A stretch of 43,829 nucleotides of DNA from Sulfurospirillum sp. (GCA_024762235.1 JANTHT010000003.1:1-43829); one strand, 5' to 3'; counted from the stretch's first letter, positions 32,009 to 42,373 are shown. Made by a program: numbers and translations. The notes: generated by a model from the letters alone, not told the origin.

Positions 32009-33406
32009 ATGATCACGACAAGATTCGCGCCTAGCCCCACCGGTTACCTGCATATCGGGGGGCTTCGCACTGCGCTCTACAGCTATCTGTGGGCACGCAA
32101 AAACAGTGGAAGATTTCTGCTGCGCATAGAGGATACTGACCTCAAAAGAAACTCCAGAGAGGCTGCCCTGGCGATCGAGGAGGCATTCAGATGGGTCGGG
32201 CTTTCACACGACGATGAGGTGGTCTATCAGTCAGAACGATTTGACCTCTACAGAAAATATATCCAAAAACTCCTCGACGAAGATAAAGCCTACTACTGCT
32301 ACATGAGCCGCGAAGAGCTCGATGCCCTCAGAGCCGAACAGCAGGCGAGAAAAGAGCGCCCCCGCTACGACGGCAGATACCGCGATTTCAAAGGTACGCC
32401 GCCCGAGGGGATCGAACCGGTGGTACGCATCAAAGCGCCTACAGAAGGGGAGATCGCCTTTGAAGACGGCATCAAGGGAAAGGTGCGTTTCAAAGCCGAA
32501 GATGTTCTCGATGACTTTATCATCGCCAGAGCAGACGGGACGCCGACCTACAACTTTGTCGTCGCGATCGACGATGCGCTGATGGGCATCACCGATGTGA
32601 TCCGCGGAGATGACCACCTCTCCAACACACCCAAACAGATCGTCGTCTACAACGCACTGGGATTTACATTGCCGAAGTTCTATCATGTACCGATGATTCT
32701 CAATCCAAACGGTAAAAAACTCTCCAAAAGAGACGGTGCGATGGATGTGATGGAGTACAAACGCATGGGGTATATGCCCGAAGCGCTGCTCAACTTTCTG
32801 GTACGACTCGGGTGGAGTCACGGAGATCAGGAAATCTTCTCGTTTCAGGAGATGCTCGAACTCTTCGATCCCTCAGAGATCAACAAGTCCGCTTCCGCCT
32901 ACAATGCTGAAAAACTGCTCTGGCTCAATGCACACTACATCAAAAACGCTTCGTACGAGAGACTGTTGCAGGAGCTCAGGAACTTCGATGTGCATGTTTA
33001 CGATCATGACAGAAAAGAGATACTCATCGATGCGCTGAGGGAACGCGCCAAAACGCTGGTGGAACTGGCGGATATGGCAAAGGCGATCCTCTATCCGCCC
33101 GAGAATTACGATGAAAAGGCTGTCAAAAAGTTCATCAACGAGGAAGCGCTGGAGATTTTGCAGCGCTACGCGGCCTATCTGAAGATCTCAGAAAACCCCC
33201 TCCACCTTCCGGTCGATTTCGAGGAGGTGACCAAAGCCTTCATGAAAGAGCATGACCTGAAGATGAAGCAGCTTGCCCAGCCTATCCGCATCGCACTGGT
33301 AGGGAGTGCCGTGAGCCCTTCGGTATACGATGTGCTTAGCATTGTCGGAAGAGATGAGGTGATTGCCCGAATCGAGAAATTGATCAGGAGATTCAAAAAT
33401 CGCTAA
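32009..33406 (+). CDS. gltX: Glutamate--tRNA ligase
   Basis: TRFAPSPTGYLHIGGLRTALYSYLWAR; GKKLSKRDGAMDV (KMSKS-type). Confidence 0.95.
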   Translation: MITTRFAPSPTGYLHIGGLRTALYSYLWARKNSGRFLLRIEDTDLKRNSREAALAIEEAFRWVGLSHDDEVVYQSERFDLYRKYIQKLLDEDKAYYCYMSREELDALRAEQQARKERPRYDGRYRDFKGTPPEGIEPVVRIKAPTEGEIAFEDGIKGKVRFKAEDVLDDFIIARADGTPTYNFVVAIDDALMGITDVIRGDDHLSNTPKQIVVYNALGFTLPKFYHVPMILNPNGKKLSKRDGAMDVMEYKRMGYMPEALLNFLVRLGWSHGDQEIFSFQEMLELFDPSEINKSASAYNAEKLLWLNAHYIKNASYERLLQELRNFDVHVYDHDRKEILIDALRERAKTLVELADMAKAILYPPENYDEKAVKKFINEEALEILQRYAAYLKISENPLHLPVDFEEVTKAFMKEHDLKMKQLAQPIRIALVGSAVSPSVYDVLSIVGRDEVIARIEKLIRRFKNR

Positions 33407-33420
33407 AAAAAGGAACTGTG

Positions 33421-34707
33421 ATGGAAGACTTTAAACAAGAGACACTCAAATACCACGAAGGGGGCAAAATAGGGACACTGCTGACCAAACCGTGCAATAC
33501 CCAGAAAGAGTTGTCGATGGCCTATACCCCCGGGGTCGCATATCCCTGTCTGGAGATCGAAAAAGATCCCTCTCTGGCTTACAAATACACTGCCAAAGGC
33601 AATCTCGTTGCGGTTATCAGCAACGGGACGGCGGTGCTCGGACTGGGCAATATCGGTGCACTCGCGGGTAAGCCCGTGATGGAGGGTAAAGCAGTACTCT
33701 TCAAAACGTTTGGAAAGGTGGATGCGGTCGATGTGGAAGTCGATTCGCACGATATCGACGAGATCGTCAATATCTGTACGGCGATCAGCCCGACCTACGG
33801 AGGTATCAACCTGGAAGATATCAAAGCGCCGGAGTGTTTCGAGATCGAGAAAAAGCTGCAGGAACGGGTCAATATCCCCGTCTTTCATGACGATCAGCAC
33901 GGTACGGCGATCATCACTGCCGCCGGCCTGCTCAACGCGCTCGATCTGACGGGCAAAAAGATCGAAGAGATCAAGATCGTCATCATCGGAGCGGGTGCCG
34001 CAGGTCTCGCGAGTGCGAAGATGTACAGAAATCTGGGAGCCAAACATATCGTGATGGTCGACTCCAAAGGGGTGATCAACACACGCAGAACCGATTTGAA
34101 CAGATACAAAGCCGAGTTCGCTGTAGATACCGCTGCCGATACCCTCGCCGAAGCGCTTCAGGGTGCAGACATGATGCTCGGGCTCAGCGGCCCCAACATC
34201 GTCTCTCAGGAGATGGTCAAAACGATGGCGCCCAATGCGATCATCTTCGCATGCTCCAACCCGACACCGGAAATCACGCCGGACAAAGTGAAAGAGGTAC
34301 GACCCGACATCATCATGGGAACAGGCCGCAGCGACTACCCCAACCAGGTCAACAATGTCCTCGGATTTCCCTCCATCTTTCGCGGTGCACTCGATGTCAA
34401 AGCCAAAAAGATCACCGAAAACATGAAGATAGCCGCGGCACATGCGCTGGCGGACCTGGCCAAAGAACCGGTTCCCTACTATGTCAAGGCAGCCTATAAC
34501 AATCCGAACCTCGAATATGGCCCTGAGCATATCATACCGACCCCATTCAGTAAAGAGGTGATGGTCTGGGTCGCTTCCGCCGTCGCCAAAGCGGCATATG
34601 AAGATGGTGTTACGGAGATACAGCACTGTGATGTCGATGCATACCGTGAGCGTCTGCGTAAACTCGCCTACATCGACGAAAACGAAGATACCAGTCTGCA
34701 AAGTTGA
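33421..34707 (+). CDS. NAD(P)-dependent malic enzyme
   Basis: AYTPGVAYPCLEI; ISNGTAVLGLGNIGALAGKPVMEGKAVLFK; FHDDQHGTAIITAAGLLNAL; VIIGAGAAGLASAK. Confidence 0.95.
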   Translation: MEDFKQETLKYHEGGKIGTLLTKPCNTQKELSMAYTPGVAYPCLEIEKDPSLAYKYTAKGNLVAVISNGTAVLGLGNIGALAGKPVMEGKAVLFKTFGKVDAVDVEVDSHDIDEIVNICTAISPTYGGINLEDIKAPECFEIEKKLQERVNIPVFHDDQHGTAIITAAGLLNALDLTGKKIEEIKIVIIGAGAAGLASAKMYRNLGAKHIVMVDSKGVINTRRTDLNRYKAEFAVDTAADTLAEALQGADMMLGLSGPNIVSQEMVKTMAPNAIIFACSNPTPEITPDKVKEVRPDIIMGTGRSDYPNQVNNVLGFPSIFRGALDVKAKKITENMKIAAAHALADLAKEPVPYYVKAAYNNPNLEYGPEHIIPTPFSKEVMVWVASAVAKAAYEDGVTEIQHCDVDAYRERLRKLAYIDENEDTSLQS

Positions 34708-34836
34708 CAAAAAACCTTTTCACGCTTTCGAAACTCCCGGATAAAGGGGAGTTTTCGGAAGATATTTTGACCTATCGCATGTCGAAGCCGGTACGATCTG
34801 GCTGGCATTGCATATCTACGACAAGGAGATCACATG
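34704..34836 (+). pseudogene. Remnant of a small cupin-domain gene (internal deletion/frameshift)
   Basis: TTG start overlapping the malic enzyme stop gives MTKNLFTLSKLPDKGEFSEDIL (cupin-like N-terminus); a different frame ends HVEAGTIWLALHIYDKEIT* (cupin-like C-terminus) with TGA overlapping the asparaginase ATG. Confidence 0.5.
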
Positions 34837-35319
34837 AGTCTGCAACTCTTTATCACCGGCGGAACGATCGCCAAATATTACGACGAGATCAATGGAAAAC
34901 TGGCATTTGACCCCGATCATATGACCAAACTGCTCGAAGAGGCGAGATGCAGGGCAGATATCGAAATCGAAACGCTGATGCTCAAAGATTCGCTGGAGAT
35001 GGACGAAGTCGACCGTGAGATCATCTATCAGTCATGTCTGACAACGCCTTCAGAGAGGATCCTCATCACCCACGGTACCGATACGATGGTCGAGACAGCA
35101 AACAAACTCTCGACGATTACCGATAAAACGATCGTTCTCACCGGTGCGATGATCCCTTTCGCGTTCAAGCACTCCGATGCGCTTTTCAACGTCGGTACGG
35201 CACTCGGTGCTGCCGTATCGATGCCGCATGGCGTCTATCTGGCGATGAATGGAGAGGTCTTTGTCTACAACAACGTTTACAAAGACAAAGAGCGTGGCGA
35301 ATTCTGTGCATTGAGTTAA
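34834..35319 (+). CDS. Short asparaginase (N-terminal catalytic domain only)
   Basis: LFITGGTIAKYYDE; ILITHGTDTMVETA; TIVLTGAMIPF; only 161 aa. Confidence 0.85.
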   Translation: MSLQLFITGGTIAKYYDEINGKLAFDPDHMTKLLEEARCRADIEIETLMLKDSLEMDEVDREIIYQSCLTTPSERILITHGTDTMVETANKLSTITDKTIVLTGAMIPFAFKHSDALFNVGTALGAAVSMPHGVYLAMNGEVFVYNNVYKDKERGEFCALS

Positions 35320-35372
35320 GTGTAAAATTTCTTGTGTTAGTATGGTGACAATCGAGCTAAAAGGATCACTAT

Positions 35373-36272
35373 ATGAAATGGAAAAACAGACGTCAGAGTA
35401 GCAATGTCGATGACCGACGCGCTGCATCGGGTGGCGGCGGAGGCAGAGGGTTTCGCATGCCCTCTCTGCAGACTCTCTTCTTTATCTATCCCCTCATCAA
35501 ACCGCTGTTGCGCAGCAAGGTCGGCATTCTGGTGATCGTTTTGGGAGCGATCGCCTATATCAGCGGTTTCAACCCGCTCTCGCTGATCGGCGGCGGTGCG
35601 CACAAAGCCCCCGCATCCAAAGAGGCGAAACTGAAGGATGACGAAGAGGCGGCTTTCATGAAGACGGTGCTGGCAGATACCGAAGATGTCTGGTCGGCTA
35701 TCTTTCGTCAGGCGGGAGCAAAATATAAACCGCCGGTGATGGTGCTTTATCGCGGCAGTACGCGCAGCGGATGCGGTTATGCGCAGGCACAGATGGGGCC
35801 TTTTTACTGTCCAAACGATCAGAAAGTCTATATCGATCTCGGTTTTTTCGACGAACTCAGAAAACGTTTCGGAGCGACGGGAGATTTTGCACAGGCATAT
35901 GTTCTGGCGCATGAGGTGGGACACCATATACAAAATCTGGAAGGCACACTCCAGAAAGTGGAGATGGCCAAACAGCGAAGCTATGGAGAGAAGGGGCAAA
36001 ATGCCCTTCAGGTGCGTGTCGAACTCCAGGCGGATTGCTACGCCGGTGTCTGGGCGCATCATGCGCAGAAGATGAAAGGGATCTTAGAGCGGGGAGATAT
36101 CGACGAAGCACTGGGTGCGGCGAGTGCGATCGGCGATGACCGTATCCAGAAGCAGACGACGGGGTATGTCATGCCGGACAGTTTTACGCATGGAACATCG
36201 AAACAGCGCATGGAGTGGTTTTACAAAGGACTTAAAACAGGCGACCTGAGCGCTTGCAATACATTCCGTTAA
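35373..36272 (+). CDS. Neutral zinc metallopeptidase (YpfJ/KPN_02809 family)
   Basis: MKWKNRRQSSNVDDRRA; GCGYAQAQMGPFYCPNDQKVYIDLGFFDEL; AYVLAHEVGHHIQNLEG; ELQADCYAGVWAHH. Confidence 0.95.
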   Translation: MKWKNRRQSSNVDDRRAASGGGGGRGFRMPSLQTLFFIYPLIKPLLRSKVGILVIVLGAIAYISGFNPLSLIGGGAHKAPASKEAKLKDDEEAAFMKTVLADTEDVWSAIFRQAGAKYKPPVMVLYRGSTRSGCGYAQAQMGPFYCPNDQKVYIDLGFFDELRKRFGATGDFAQAYVLAHEVGHHIQNLEGTLQKVEMAKQRSYGEKGQNALQVRVELQADCYAGVWAHHAQKMKGILERGDIDEALGAASAIGDDRIQKQTTGYVMPDSFTHGTSKQRMEWFYKGLKTGDLSACNTFR

Positions 36273-36289
36273 GCCGCAAAAGAGCGGCT
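36272..36289 (+). terminator. Hairpin after the zinc metallopeptidase gene
   Basis: AGCCGC-AAAAGA-GCGGCT; weak downstream T content. Confidence 0.4.
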
Positions 36290-36391
36290 ACGGTGCTTTC
36301 TCTATTTATAGCATTAATTTTTCAGTAAAATTAAATCTTTCACTTCCAAAAATGTAGTATCATGTTGTTATATCGAATGAAGGAGGAGCAT

Positions 36392-36880
36392 ATGGCTGAA
36401 ATCAAAGAGATCGTGGAAAAATCGAAAAAAGTGCTCGAGGAGCTCGAAGAGAGGGTCGAAGATGCGACAGAAGGTATGAGTGAAGAGGCGAAAGAGACCT
36501 GGAGTGAGATCAGGAGCAACTTTACAGCGATCGGAGAAAAACTCAAAAATGCACTCAATATGGAAGAGAAAAAAGAGGATTTGGCATCGAAACTGGAAGT
36601 GATCGAAGCCAAAGAGAAACTGGTCAAAATCAAAGAGGGTGCCGAAGCGTTCACTGACAAAGTGGCGCAAAAAACAGAGGAAGAGATAGACATGGCGGCA
36701 CTCCGGGCGCATCTGGCGAAAGAGGAGGCGGAGGAGCTTTGGGAAGAGAAGCGTAAAGAGCTCTCACGTGCCTATCAGGAGAAAGAGTATGAAGTCAAAA
36801 AGATGGCCAAAGAAGCGGCTGAAGAGGTAGAAACCTTTTTTGAAAATCTGCTCAACAGTTTTAAAGAGAAAAAAGCGTAG
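36392..36880 (+). CDS. Hypothetical highly charged coiled-coil protein
   Basis: AAGGAGGAG RBS then MAEIKEIVEKSKKVLEELEERVED...; Glu/Lys-rich heptads. Confidence 0.75.
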   Translation: MAEIKEIVEKSKKVLEELEERVEDATEGMSEEAKETWSEIRSNFTAIGEKLKNALNMEEKKEDLASKLEVIEAKEKLVKIKEGAEAFTDKVAQKTEEEIDMAALRAHLAKEEAEELWEEKRKELSRAYQEKEYEVKKMAKEAAEEVETFFENLLNSFKEKKA

Positions 36881-36888
36881 TGCCGCCA

Positions 36889-36903
36889 CCCGCTCAGTGC
36901 GGG
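36889..36903. terminator. Hairpin between convergent genes
   Basis: CCCGC-TCAGT-GCGGG. Confidence 0.4.
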
Positions 36904-36910
36904 CTGTGTG

Positions 36911-37657
36911 TCAGTGCTCTTCGTAAGAGTTCTGGTCGAAAACGCTGTAGATCGTCGAACCGTCACTGTTTTGACGGATCGCCGCTATCTGTCCCCACCC
37001 TTCCGCATAGTAACGGTCGATCTTCGTGCCGTTCAGATCGCCGCAGTAAACATGTAAGACACTGCCGTAGTAGCCGTTCGGGTCTGCCTGAACTGGCATG
37101 TATCCATCCGACATATCGAAGTTTTCGAGATGCTCTTTGATGACACAGGCACCGTTTTCGTTGCGTAACAGATCGCTTCCTGCCTGCAGATACCGCCGGT
37201 ATTGTTCCATTTGTACGGGAACATCGTTGGCATCGTAGTAGGTGACGCTGATGCGGTTCTCGTCGACGACATAGCGTTCTACTCTTTTCTGATCGGGTGC
37301 GATTCCTTCGAAGACATTGACGATCGGGCGATCGAGGTCATCTTTGACCCCTTCGAGATAGCGATGTATCTCATCAGGCTGTTGTGTGAAGTAACCGTTG
37401 CTATCCTGATAGGTGACATGAAAGGTTTTCGATACGGAACGGCTCTCAAGTGTTTTGGTGGGCAGGAGATAGCCTGAAAGATCATACTCCAGACCATGAC
37501 CCGTTCCCGGCTGCGGTACGACACTCTGCTGGTTCTGTGTGTTGTCATACCCCTGGTTGTTGTAGCCGCCATCCGAAGTGGACGTGTCACCGGTTGTACA
37601 ACCGGTCAGCCACGATACCATGAGGAGAGATGAGAGTATCAGCTGTAGTTTTTGCAT
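36911..37657 (-). CDS. Hypothetical lipoprotein
   Basis: MQKLQLILSSLLMVSWLTGCTTGDTS lipobox; start set at 37657. Confidence 0.75.
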   Translation of the reverse strand: MQKLQLILSSLLMVSWLTGCTTGDTSTSDGGYNNQGYDNTQNQQSVVPQPGTGHGLEYDLSGYLLPTKTLESRSVSKTFHVTYQDSNGYFTQQPDEIHRYLEGVKDDLDRPIVNVFEGIAPDQKRVERYVVDENRISVTYYDANDVPVQMEQYRRYLQAGSDLLRNENGACVIKEHLENFDMSDGYMPVQADPNGYYGSVLHVYCGDLNGTKIDRYYAEGWGQIAAIRQNSDGSTIYSVFDQNSYEEH

Positions 37658-37718
37658 AGCGTTCTCCTTTATGCTCTTTATATCGTTTGGAAAATTATAG
37701 CACCAAATCGTGGAAAAA

Positions 37719-38174
37719 TCAGCCTGCAAAGACCATCGCATAGAGTATCCATCCCGTGATCACGGTCATCACGACATCACCGAAGACGATCAGACCATAC
37801 TTTTTGTGCGGAAATCGAAAGTGCACAGGGTATCTTTTGGCTGAGATGACGATGAGCCAGAGCCATAAGAGAGTGGATGAGACGGCAAAGAAGAGATGGA
37901 CGACAAATATAGCTGTCAACATGTCGCTTCCATAATAACGGCTCTGCTCGATCACTTCGTAGAGACCGCCGAAACGTATGTCCAGTTCCAGGGCGATCAC
38001 CAGCAGGATGACGATAGTGATCAGGGTGATCTGGGACCATTTATGCAGATCGTAACGCTCTTTTCTGGCGAAGCGAATCGCTATGAAGAGCAGGAACGGC
38101 AGAGCAGCCGAAGCGAGCATGACTGTATCGACGATGATGTCCCCACGTGTACCAAGAAAACCCGATATCTGCAT
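37719..38174 (-). CDS. DUF420-like integral membrane protein
   Basis: 4-5 TM segments; RYDLHKWSQI, VHLFFAVSSTLLWLW, HKKYGLIVFGDVVMTVITGWILYAM. Confidence 0.72.
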   Translation of the reverse strand: MQISGFLGTRGDIIVDTVMLASAALPFLLFIAIRFARKERYDLHKWSQITLITIVILLVIALELDIRFGGLYEVIEQSRYYGSDMLTAIFVVHLFFAVSSTLLWLWLIVISAKRYPVHFRFPHKKYGLIVFGDVVMTVITGWILYAMVFAG

Positions 38175-38243
38175 TTGAACGGCCTTTATAATATCAATTA
38201 ATTTTTTTTATGATTATAACCAAATCTACTGTAAAATAGTTTT

Positions 38244-38519
38244 ATGACAATTCTAAACGGTTATATCGATATCCATTTACCGCATGTCAGTAGTCTGAAA
38301 GGGAGACGCGCGATTCTCAACGCGATCAAAGAGAGGCTCAGAAAGTACAATCTTTCACAGCTCGACATCAGTGGAGAGTACCCGAAAGAGGCGACGATTG
38401 CGATCATCTTTCTGGCGCCGGACAGCATCAAAGCGCAGCAGCAGATAGAGAAGATCGAATCACAACTTGAGAGCAGCTTTCCGGAAATAGAGTTCGAGAT
38501 CACTTATGAGATGAGTTAA
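38244..38519 (+). CDS. DUF503 (YlxP-like) family protein
   Basis: [46 protein letters not shown]. Confidence 0.82.
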   Translation: MTILNGYIDIHLPHVSSLKGRRAILNAIKERLRKYNLSQLDISGEYPKEATIAIIFLAPDSIKAQQQIEKIESQLESSFPEIEFEITYEMS

Positions 38520-41488
38520 CCCTTCTCGCTGAAGTGGAGTTTGAGTCCCTCTTCACTCATGACAAAACCGCTGATGAAGATCTTGCCTTCGTGTACCTTT
38601 TTATGATGCTCTTTGCAGAGGGGGATGAGGTTGTAGCGGTGGTTCTGGTGAAAGTGGTCGATGTTCCCCTCTGTGTCTGAGAGCATCTGCGCTTTGATGT
38701 GATGCACATCTTCGACCGGTTTGTTGCAGAGCGCACATTTGGTGAGAAACATACTTTTGTTGTATTTGCTGCGTTTCTGTTTTTTGAGCAGTTCCAGTTC
38801 GCTGTAACTGCCGCTCATCTTTTTGCGCAGTTCGTATGCCTGTTGGATGAAAGTGGTATCCATATGCAGCGACTTGGCAAACTCCAGTCCGTAGAGGGAG
38901 CTGCCGCTTCCGGGCTCCAGTTTACGGTTATAGATGAGGGTGTCATGCACTTCATCGTACTGCACACCCAGATGGAGGAAGATGATCGCATCCAGTTTTT
39001 TGATCTCATCGAGTCCCGTCAACTGGTGCAGATGGGTCGCGAAAATGAAAAAAGCGCCCAGATCATGCAGGCGCATCACGGCACTCGCTACGATCGCCAG
39101 TGCCGATTCGGTCTCCGTACCGTGGCAGATCTCGTCTCCGAGGATGAGGCTCTGCCTGTTGGCACGGTTAAAGATATTTTTGAGTTCCAGCATCTCTATG
39201 GCGAAAGTTGAAAGTCCTTTGTAGAGGTTGTCGCGGGAGACGATGCGGGTGAAGAGTTTGTCGAACATCGTAAAGCGCAGTTGTGTTGCGGGAACGAAAA
39301 ATCCCGCCTGTGCCATGATCACCGCGATGCCGGTCGCTTTCATGAGAGAAGACTTGCCGCTGGAATTGATACCGTAGAGCAGTACGCCGCGTACTTCGTC
39401 ACTCTCTGCCGCCTGAAGGGTGATGTGGTCACCGTCGTACGCTTCGGGTTCTTTACCGAGAAAAAGATCGTTGGGGATGTAGATGCCGTTCTCTTCCCGT
39501 GACTCGATGATCGGATGGCGCAGGCCGACTGCTTCGAAAAAGGGGTTCTTTGACTTTTCCAGAAGCTCGGGCCGGGTGTATCGGTAGAGCTTCGCGCATT
39601 TGGCGTTGCTGATAGCGACATCGAGCACGCCTATGTGAGAGATGATCTGCTCCAGTTGCAGGGCGTAGCGCTCTTCTATCTCTTCGAGACTCTCTTCATA
39701 CCGTTTTTTGACCAGTGCGATCATTTTGACCTGGTTGGCGATGTAGGCGGAGGAGATCTCTTCGAAGAGTGTCGAGGTGATCTTGACGGAGTTTTTGAGT
39801 TTTTTGATCGTGAAATCTTTGAAAAAGTAGTGGTGGTCTCCGACGGTGATGAAACTCTTGTGCAGCTCCTCTTCGATGAGGGCATAGCGGTTTTTGGTCA
39901 TCGTGATGAAGTAACCCTCACTCTCGAGATAACCGACGGCGGCGTACTCGCTTCCCGAGTTGCCGAAGAGGGAGTTGATATGTTTCGCGATCGTTTCGAC
40001 TTTGTAGAGCTGCATCTTCTGCTCATGTACCAGCATGTCGATAGCGGGATAGATCCCTTCGTAAAAGAAGTTTTCACTGATCTGGTTTTTGGAGACCCGG
40101 GCGCAGAGATCGAGGTCGAATGTGTGAGAGAGGTGATGGATGAAGTCGGCAGTCTCGTCGACCATACTCCTGTCGACGGCGATCCCCTCTTTCTGCTCTT
40201 CGTGTAGTATCGCCAGTACCGATTCGAGCGATGTGAAAAGATAGTTGAGTTCGAACGGATGGAGTTTTTTGAGTTTGATGCGCCGCAGGATACGCTCCAG
40301 ATCGTAGATCTGCTTCAGCAGGTTTTCGAAGGTCTGGTACTTTTCGAGCAGTTTTTCGCTCAGATCGTAGCGTTCGTTGAGCAGCTTCAGATCACAGATG
40401 GGGTTGAGCAGACGCTCCTTGAGCACCCGTTTTCCGATGGCGGTGGAAGTCTGGTCTATGAGAGAGAGGAGGCTCTTCTCGTTGCTGTTTCGGGAAATGA
40501 TCCCAAGCTGTTCAAGTGCGTTGTTGCCGAGATAGACAAAGCGGTCGGCGGTGAGAAAACGCGGTTTGTACATCTTCTCGATGAGGGAGGGATCATGCTC
40601 GATGATAAAATCGCAAAGCAGTGCCAGCGATTCGCTCGCGTAAGGGTAGCGCTCGAGATCGAGATACTCGATGGGGGAGAGAAAGGAGCGTATGTGGTAG
40701 ATGCGGGCGAAGAGTTCGTTCTGGTAGGCGATCCTGAGGCGGCATCTGTTGAAGCTGTAGTGATAGTTCCCTGGAATTTCGAAGTAGCTGAGCACCCACT
40801 CTTTGTCGATCTTCTCATCCGCAAATGTGAGCAGCACTTCGGATGTCTGATAAGTCTGCAGCAGGGTGAAGACCTCGTCGAGTGCGAAGGTCTTGTCTTC
40901 GCTGGTGCTGTGGATTTCGTTGACCATCGTTTTACCGGTACTGACATCGATGGCACTGTACCCGACCGAGTAGATGCCGTTGGTCTGCTCGATGATAAGC
41001 GAAGCGATATTGTTTTCACTCGGTTCCTGGAGGTAGTCGAAATTGGTACCCGGAGAGATGATGTTGGCGACATAGCGGCTTACTTTGGGCGGTTCGCCTC
41101 TCTGGCGTACGATGACGACAGTGTATCGTTTACTCTGAATGATACGGTTGAGGTAGCGTTCCAGTGAAACAGACGGGACTCCGGCAAGCAGGGGATTTTG
41201 GGCCGAATTTTCGAGAATCGATTTGTTTTTGCGCGTCAGCTGGATGTTGAGCAGTTCGGAGATCTCTTTGGCTTTGCCAATCTGTTCCGTTTCGTTGTTG
41301 ACCTCGTAGACTTCGAAAAAGGAGCCGATCTCCATCAGTACGAGCGTATCGGATCCATACTTCTTTTCGTAGTAGCGTTGCAGGTCGAAATATATTTCGG
41401 TCAGGAGCTTTTTTTTGTCCGACAGGATCGCGTCGACTTCTTTGCTATGGAGTTTTATGGACAGGTCCTTAAGCAGAGGTACCGTCAA
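38516..41488 (-). CDS. MutS-family mismatch-repair ATPase with C-terminal HNH nuclease (MutS7-like)
   Basis: [15 protein letters not shown] (mismatch-binding motif), [29 protein letters not shown] (Walker A), [19 protein letters not shown] (Walker B), C-terminal [17 protein letters not shown]...[17 protein letters not shown] (HNH). Confidence 0.93.
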   Translation of the reverse strand: MTVPLLKDLSIKLHSKEVDAILSDKKKLLTEIYFDLQRYYEKKYGSDTLVLMEIGSFFEVYEVNNETEQIGKAKEISELLNIQLTRKNKSILENSAQNPLLAGVPSVSLERYLNRIIQSKRYTVVIVRQRGEPPKVSRYVANIISPGTNFDYLQEPSENNIASLIIEQTNGIYSVGYSAIDVSTGKTMVNEIHSTSEDKTFALDEVFTLLQTYQTSEVLLTFADEKIDKEWVLSYFEIPGNYHYSFNRCRLRIAYQNELFARIYHIRSFLSPIEYLDLERYPYASESLALLCDFIIEHDPSLIEKMYKPRFLTADRFVYLGNNALEQLGIISRNSNEKSLLSLIDQTSTAIGKRVLKERLLNPICDLKLLNERYDLSEKLLEKYQTFENLLKQIYDLERILRRIKLKKLHPFELNYLFTSLESVLAILHEEQKEGIAVDRSMVDETADFIHHLSHTFDLDLCARVSKNQISENFFYEGIYPAIDMLVHEQKMQLYKVETIAKHINSLFGNSGSEYAAVGYLESEGYFITMTKNRYALIEEELHKSFITVGDHHYFFKDFTIKKLKNSVKITSTLFEEISSAYIANQVKMIALVKKRYEESLEEIEERYALQLEQIISHIGVLDVAISNAKCAKLYRYTRPELLEKSKNPFFEAVGLRHPIIESREENGIYIPNDLFLGKEPEAYDGDHITLQAAESDEVRGVLLYGINSSGKSSLMKATGIAVIMAQAGFFVPATQLRFTMFDKLFTRIVSRDNLYKGLSTFAIEMLELKNIFNRANRQSLILGDEICHGTETESALAIVASAVMRLHDLGAFFIFATHLHQLTGLDEIKKLDAIIFLHLGVQYDEVHDTLIYNRKLEPGSGSSLYGLEFAKSLHMDTTFIQQAYELRKKMSGSYSELELLKKQKRSKYNKSMFLTKCALCNKPVEDVHHIKAQMLSDTEGNIDHFHQNHRYNLIPLCKEHHKKVHEGKIFISGFVMSEEGLKLHFSEKG

Positions 41489-41628
41489 TTATACAAAAAA
41501 GAGGTGAAACATTCTTTAGATATAAAATTTACTTTAAAATGAAATATTTATTTACTTTTTTCGCGATTTGAAGTGCTTTTTTTGCCAAATGTGCCGATAT
41601 TAGAGATATCAAAGTGCAGGAGTGTTTC

Positions 41629-41754
41629 ATGAAGGTGCATTACAAAGTAAGTGAAGAGTATCGGGTTGTCTTTCGGCCACCGTTTCTTCTGGCGGAGATA
41701 GCGGGAGTTGTCATCATTATAGGAGGTCTGTTCGCACATGCTTTCTTTGGCTGA
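41629..41754 (+). CDS. Predicted 41-aa single-transmembrane small protein
   Basis: MKVHYKVSEEYRVVFRPPFLLAEIAGVVIIIGGLFAHAFFG*; CAGGAG 8-12 nt upstream; below ORF-track cutoff. Confidence 0.55.
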   Translation: MKVHYKVSEEYRVVFRPPFLLAEIAGVVIIIGGLFAHAFFG

Positions 41755-41797
41755 AATATTCCTGTAAATTAACCAATAATTGGCTATTATCGCACTT

Positions 41798-42373
41798 ATG
41801 GAAAATAAAGAGAAATTTGAACAATCTGTCAGAAACATGCTGGAGATCATCGGTGAAGATCCTGATCGCGAAGGACTTGTCAAAACGCCGGAACGTGTCT
41901 ACAAAGCGTTTGGATTCATGACCAAAGGCTACGGCCAGGATCCCAAAGAGGTGCTCAACGAAGCACTTTTTGAGAGTACCAACGATGAGATGGTACTGAT
42001 TCGCGATATCGAATTTTACTCATTGTGCGAACACCATCTGTTGCCAATCATCGGGCGCGCGCATGTGGCGTATATACCCAATGGCAAAGTTGTCGGCCTC
42101 TCCAAGATTCCCAGACTTGTCGAAGTTTTTGCACGAAGATTGCAGATACAGGAGCAGATGACCGAACAGATCGCCGATGCCATCACAGACGTGATAGACC
42201 CCAAAGGGGTGGGTGTGGTGATTCAGGCGAGACATATGTGCATGGAGATGCGCGGTGTCGAAAAGGTCAACTCCATGACCACCACTTCTGCCCTCCGCGG
42301 CATGTTTCATGAGCAGAAAACCCGAAGTGAATTTCTCAACTTTATCAATACCCCTCCAACCATAAGGTACTGA
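41798..42373 (+). CDS. folE: GTP cyclohydrolase I FolE
   Basis: [70 protein letters not shown]. Confidence 0.97.
   Translation: MENKEKFEQSVRNMLEIIGEDPDREGLVKTPERVYKAFGFMTKGYGQDPKEVLNEALFESTNDEMVLIRDIEFYSLCEHHLLPIIGRAHVAYIPNGKVVGLSKIPRLVEVFARRLQIQEQMTEQIADAITDVIDPKGVGVVIQARHMCMEMRGVEKVNSMTTTSALRGMFHEQKTRSEFLNFINTPPTIRY

Noticed and set aside
33403-34710. 435-aa minus-strand ORF antisense to malic enzyme
   Set aside because: Shadow ORF of a strongly conserved gene; no recognisable motifs.
34730-34756. AAACTCCC...GGGAGTTT hairpin as a terminator after malic enzyme
   Set aside because: Lies in the cupin remnant coding sequence, with no U-tract; asparaginase appears co-transcribed.
34704-34910. 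68-aa ORF as an intact gene
   Set aside because: Its C-terminal third overlaps asparaginase out of frame; only the N-terminus looks cupin-like, so it was treated as a pseudogene remnant.
40259-41167. 302-aa plus-strand ORF antisense to mutS7
   Set aside because: Shadow ORF over MutS coding sequence; no independent RBS or motif.
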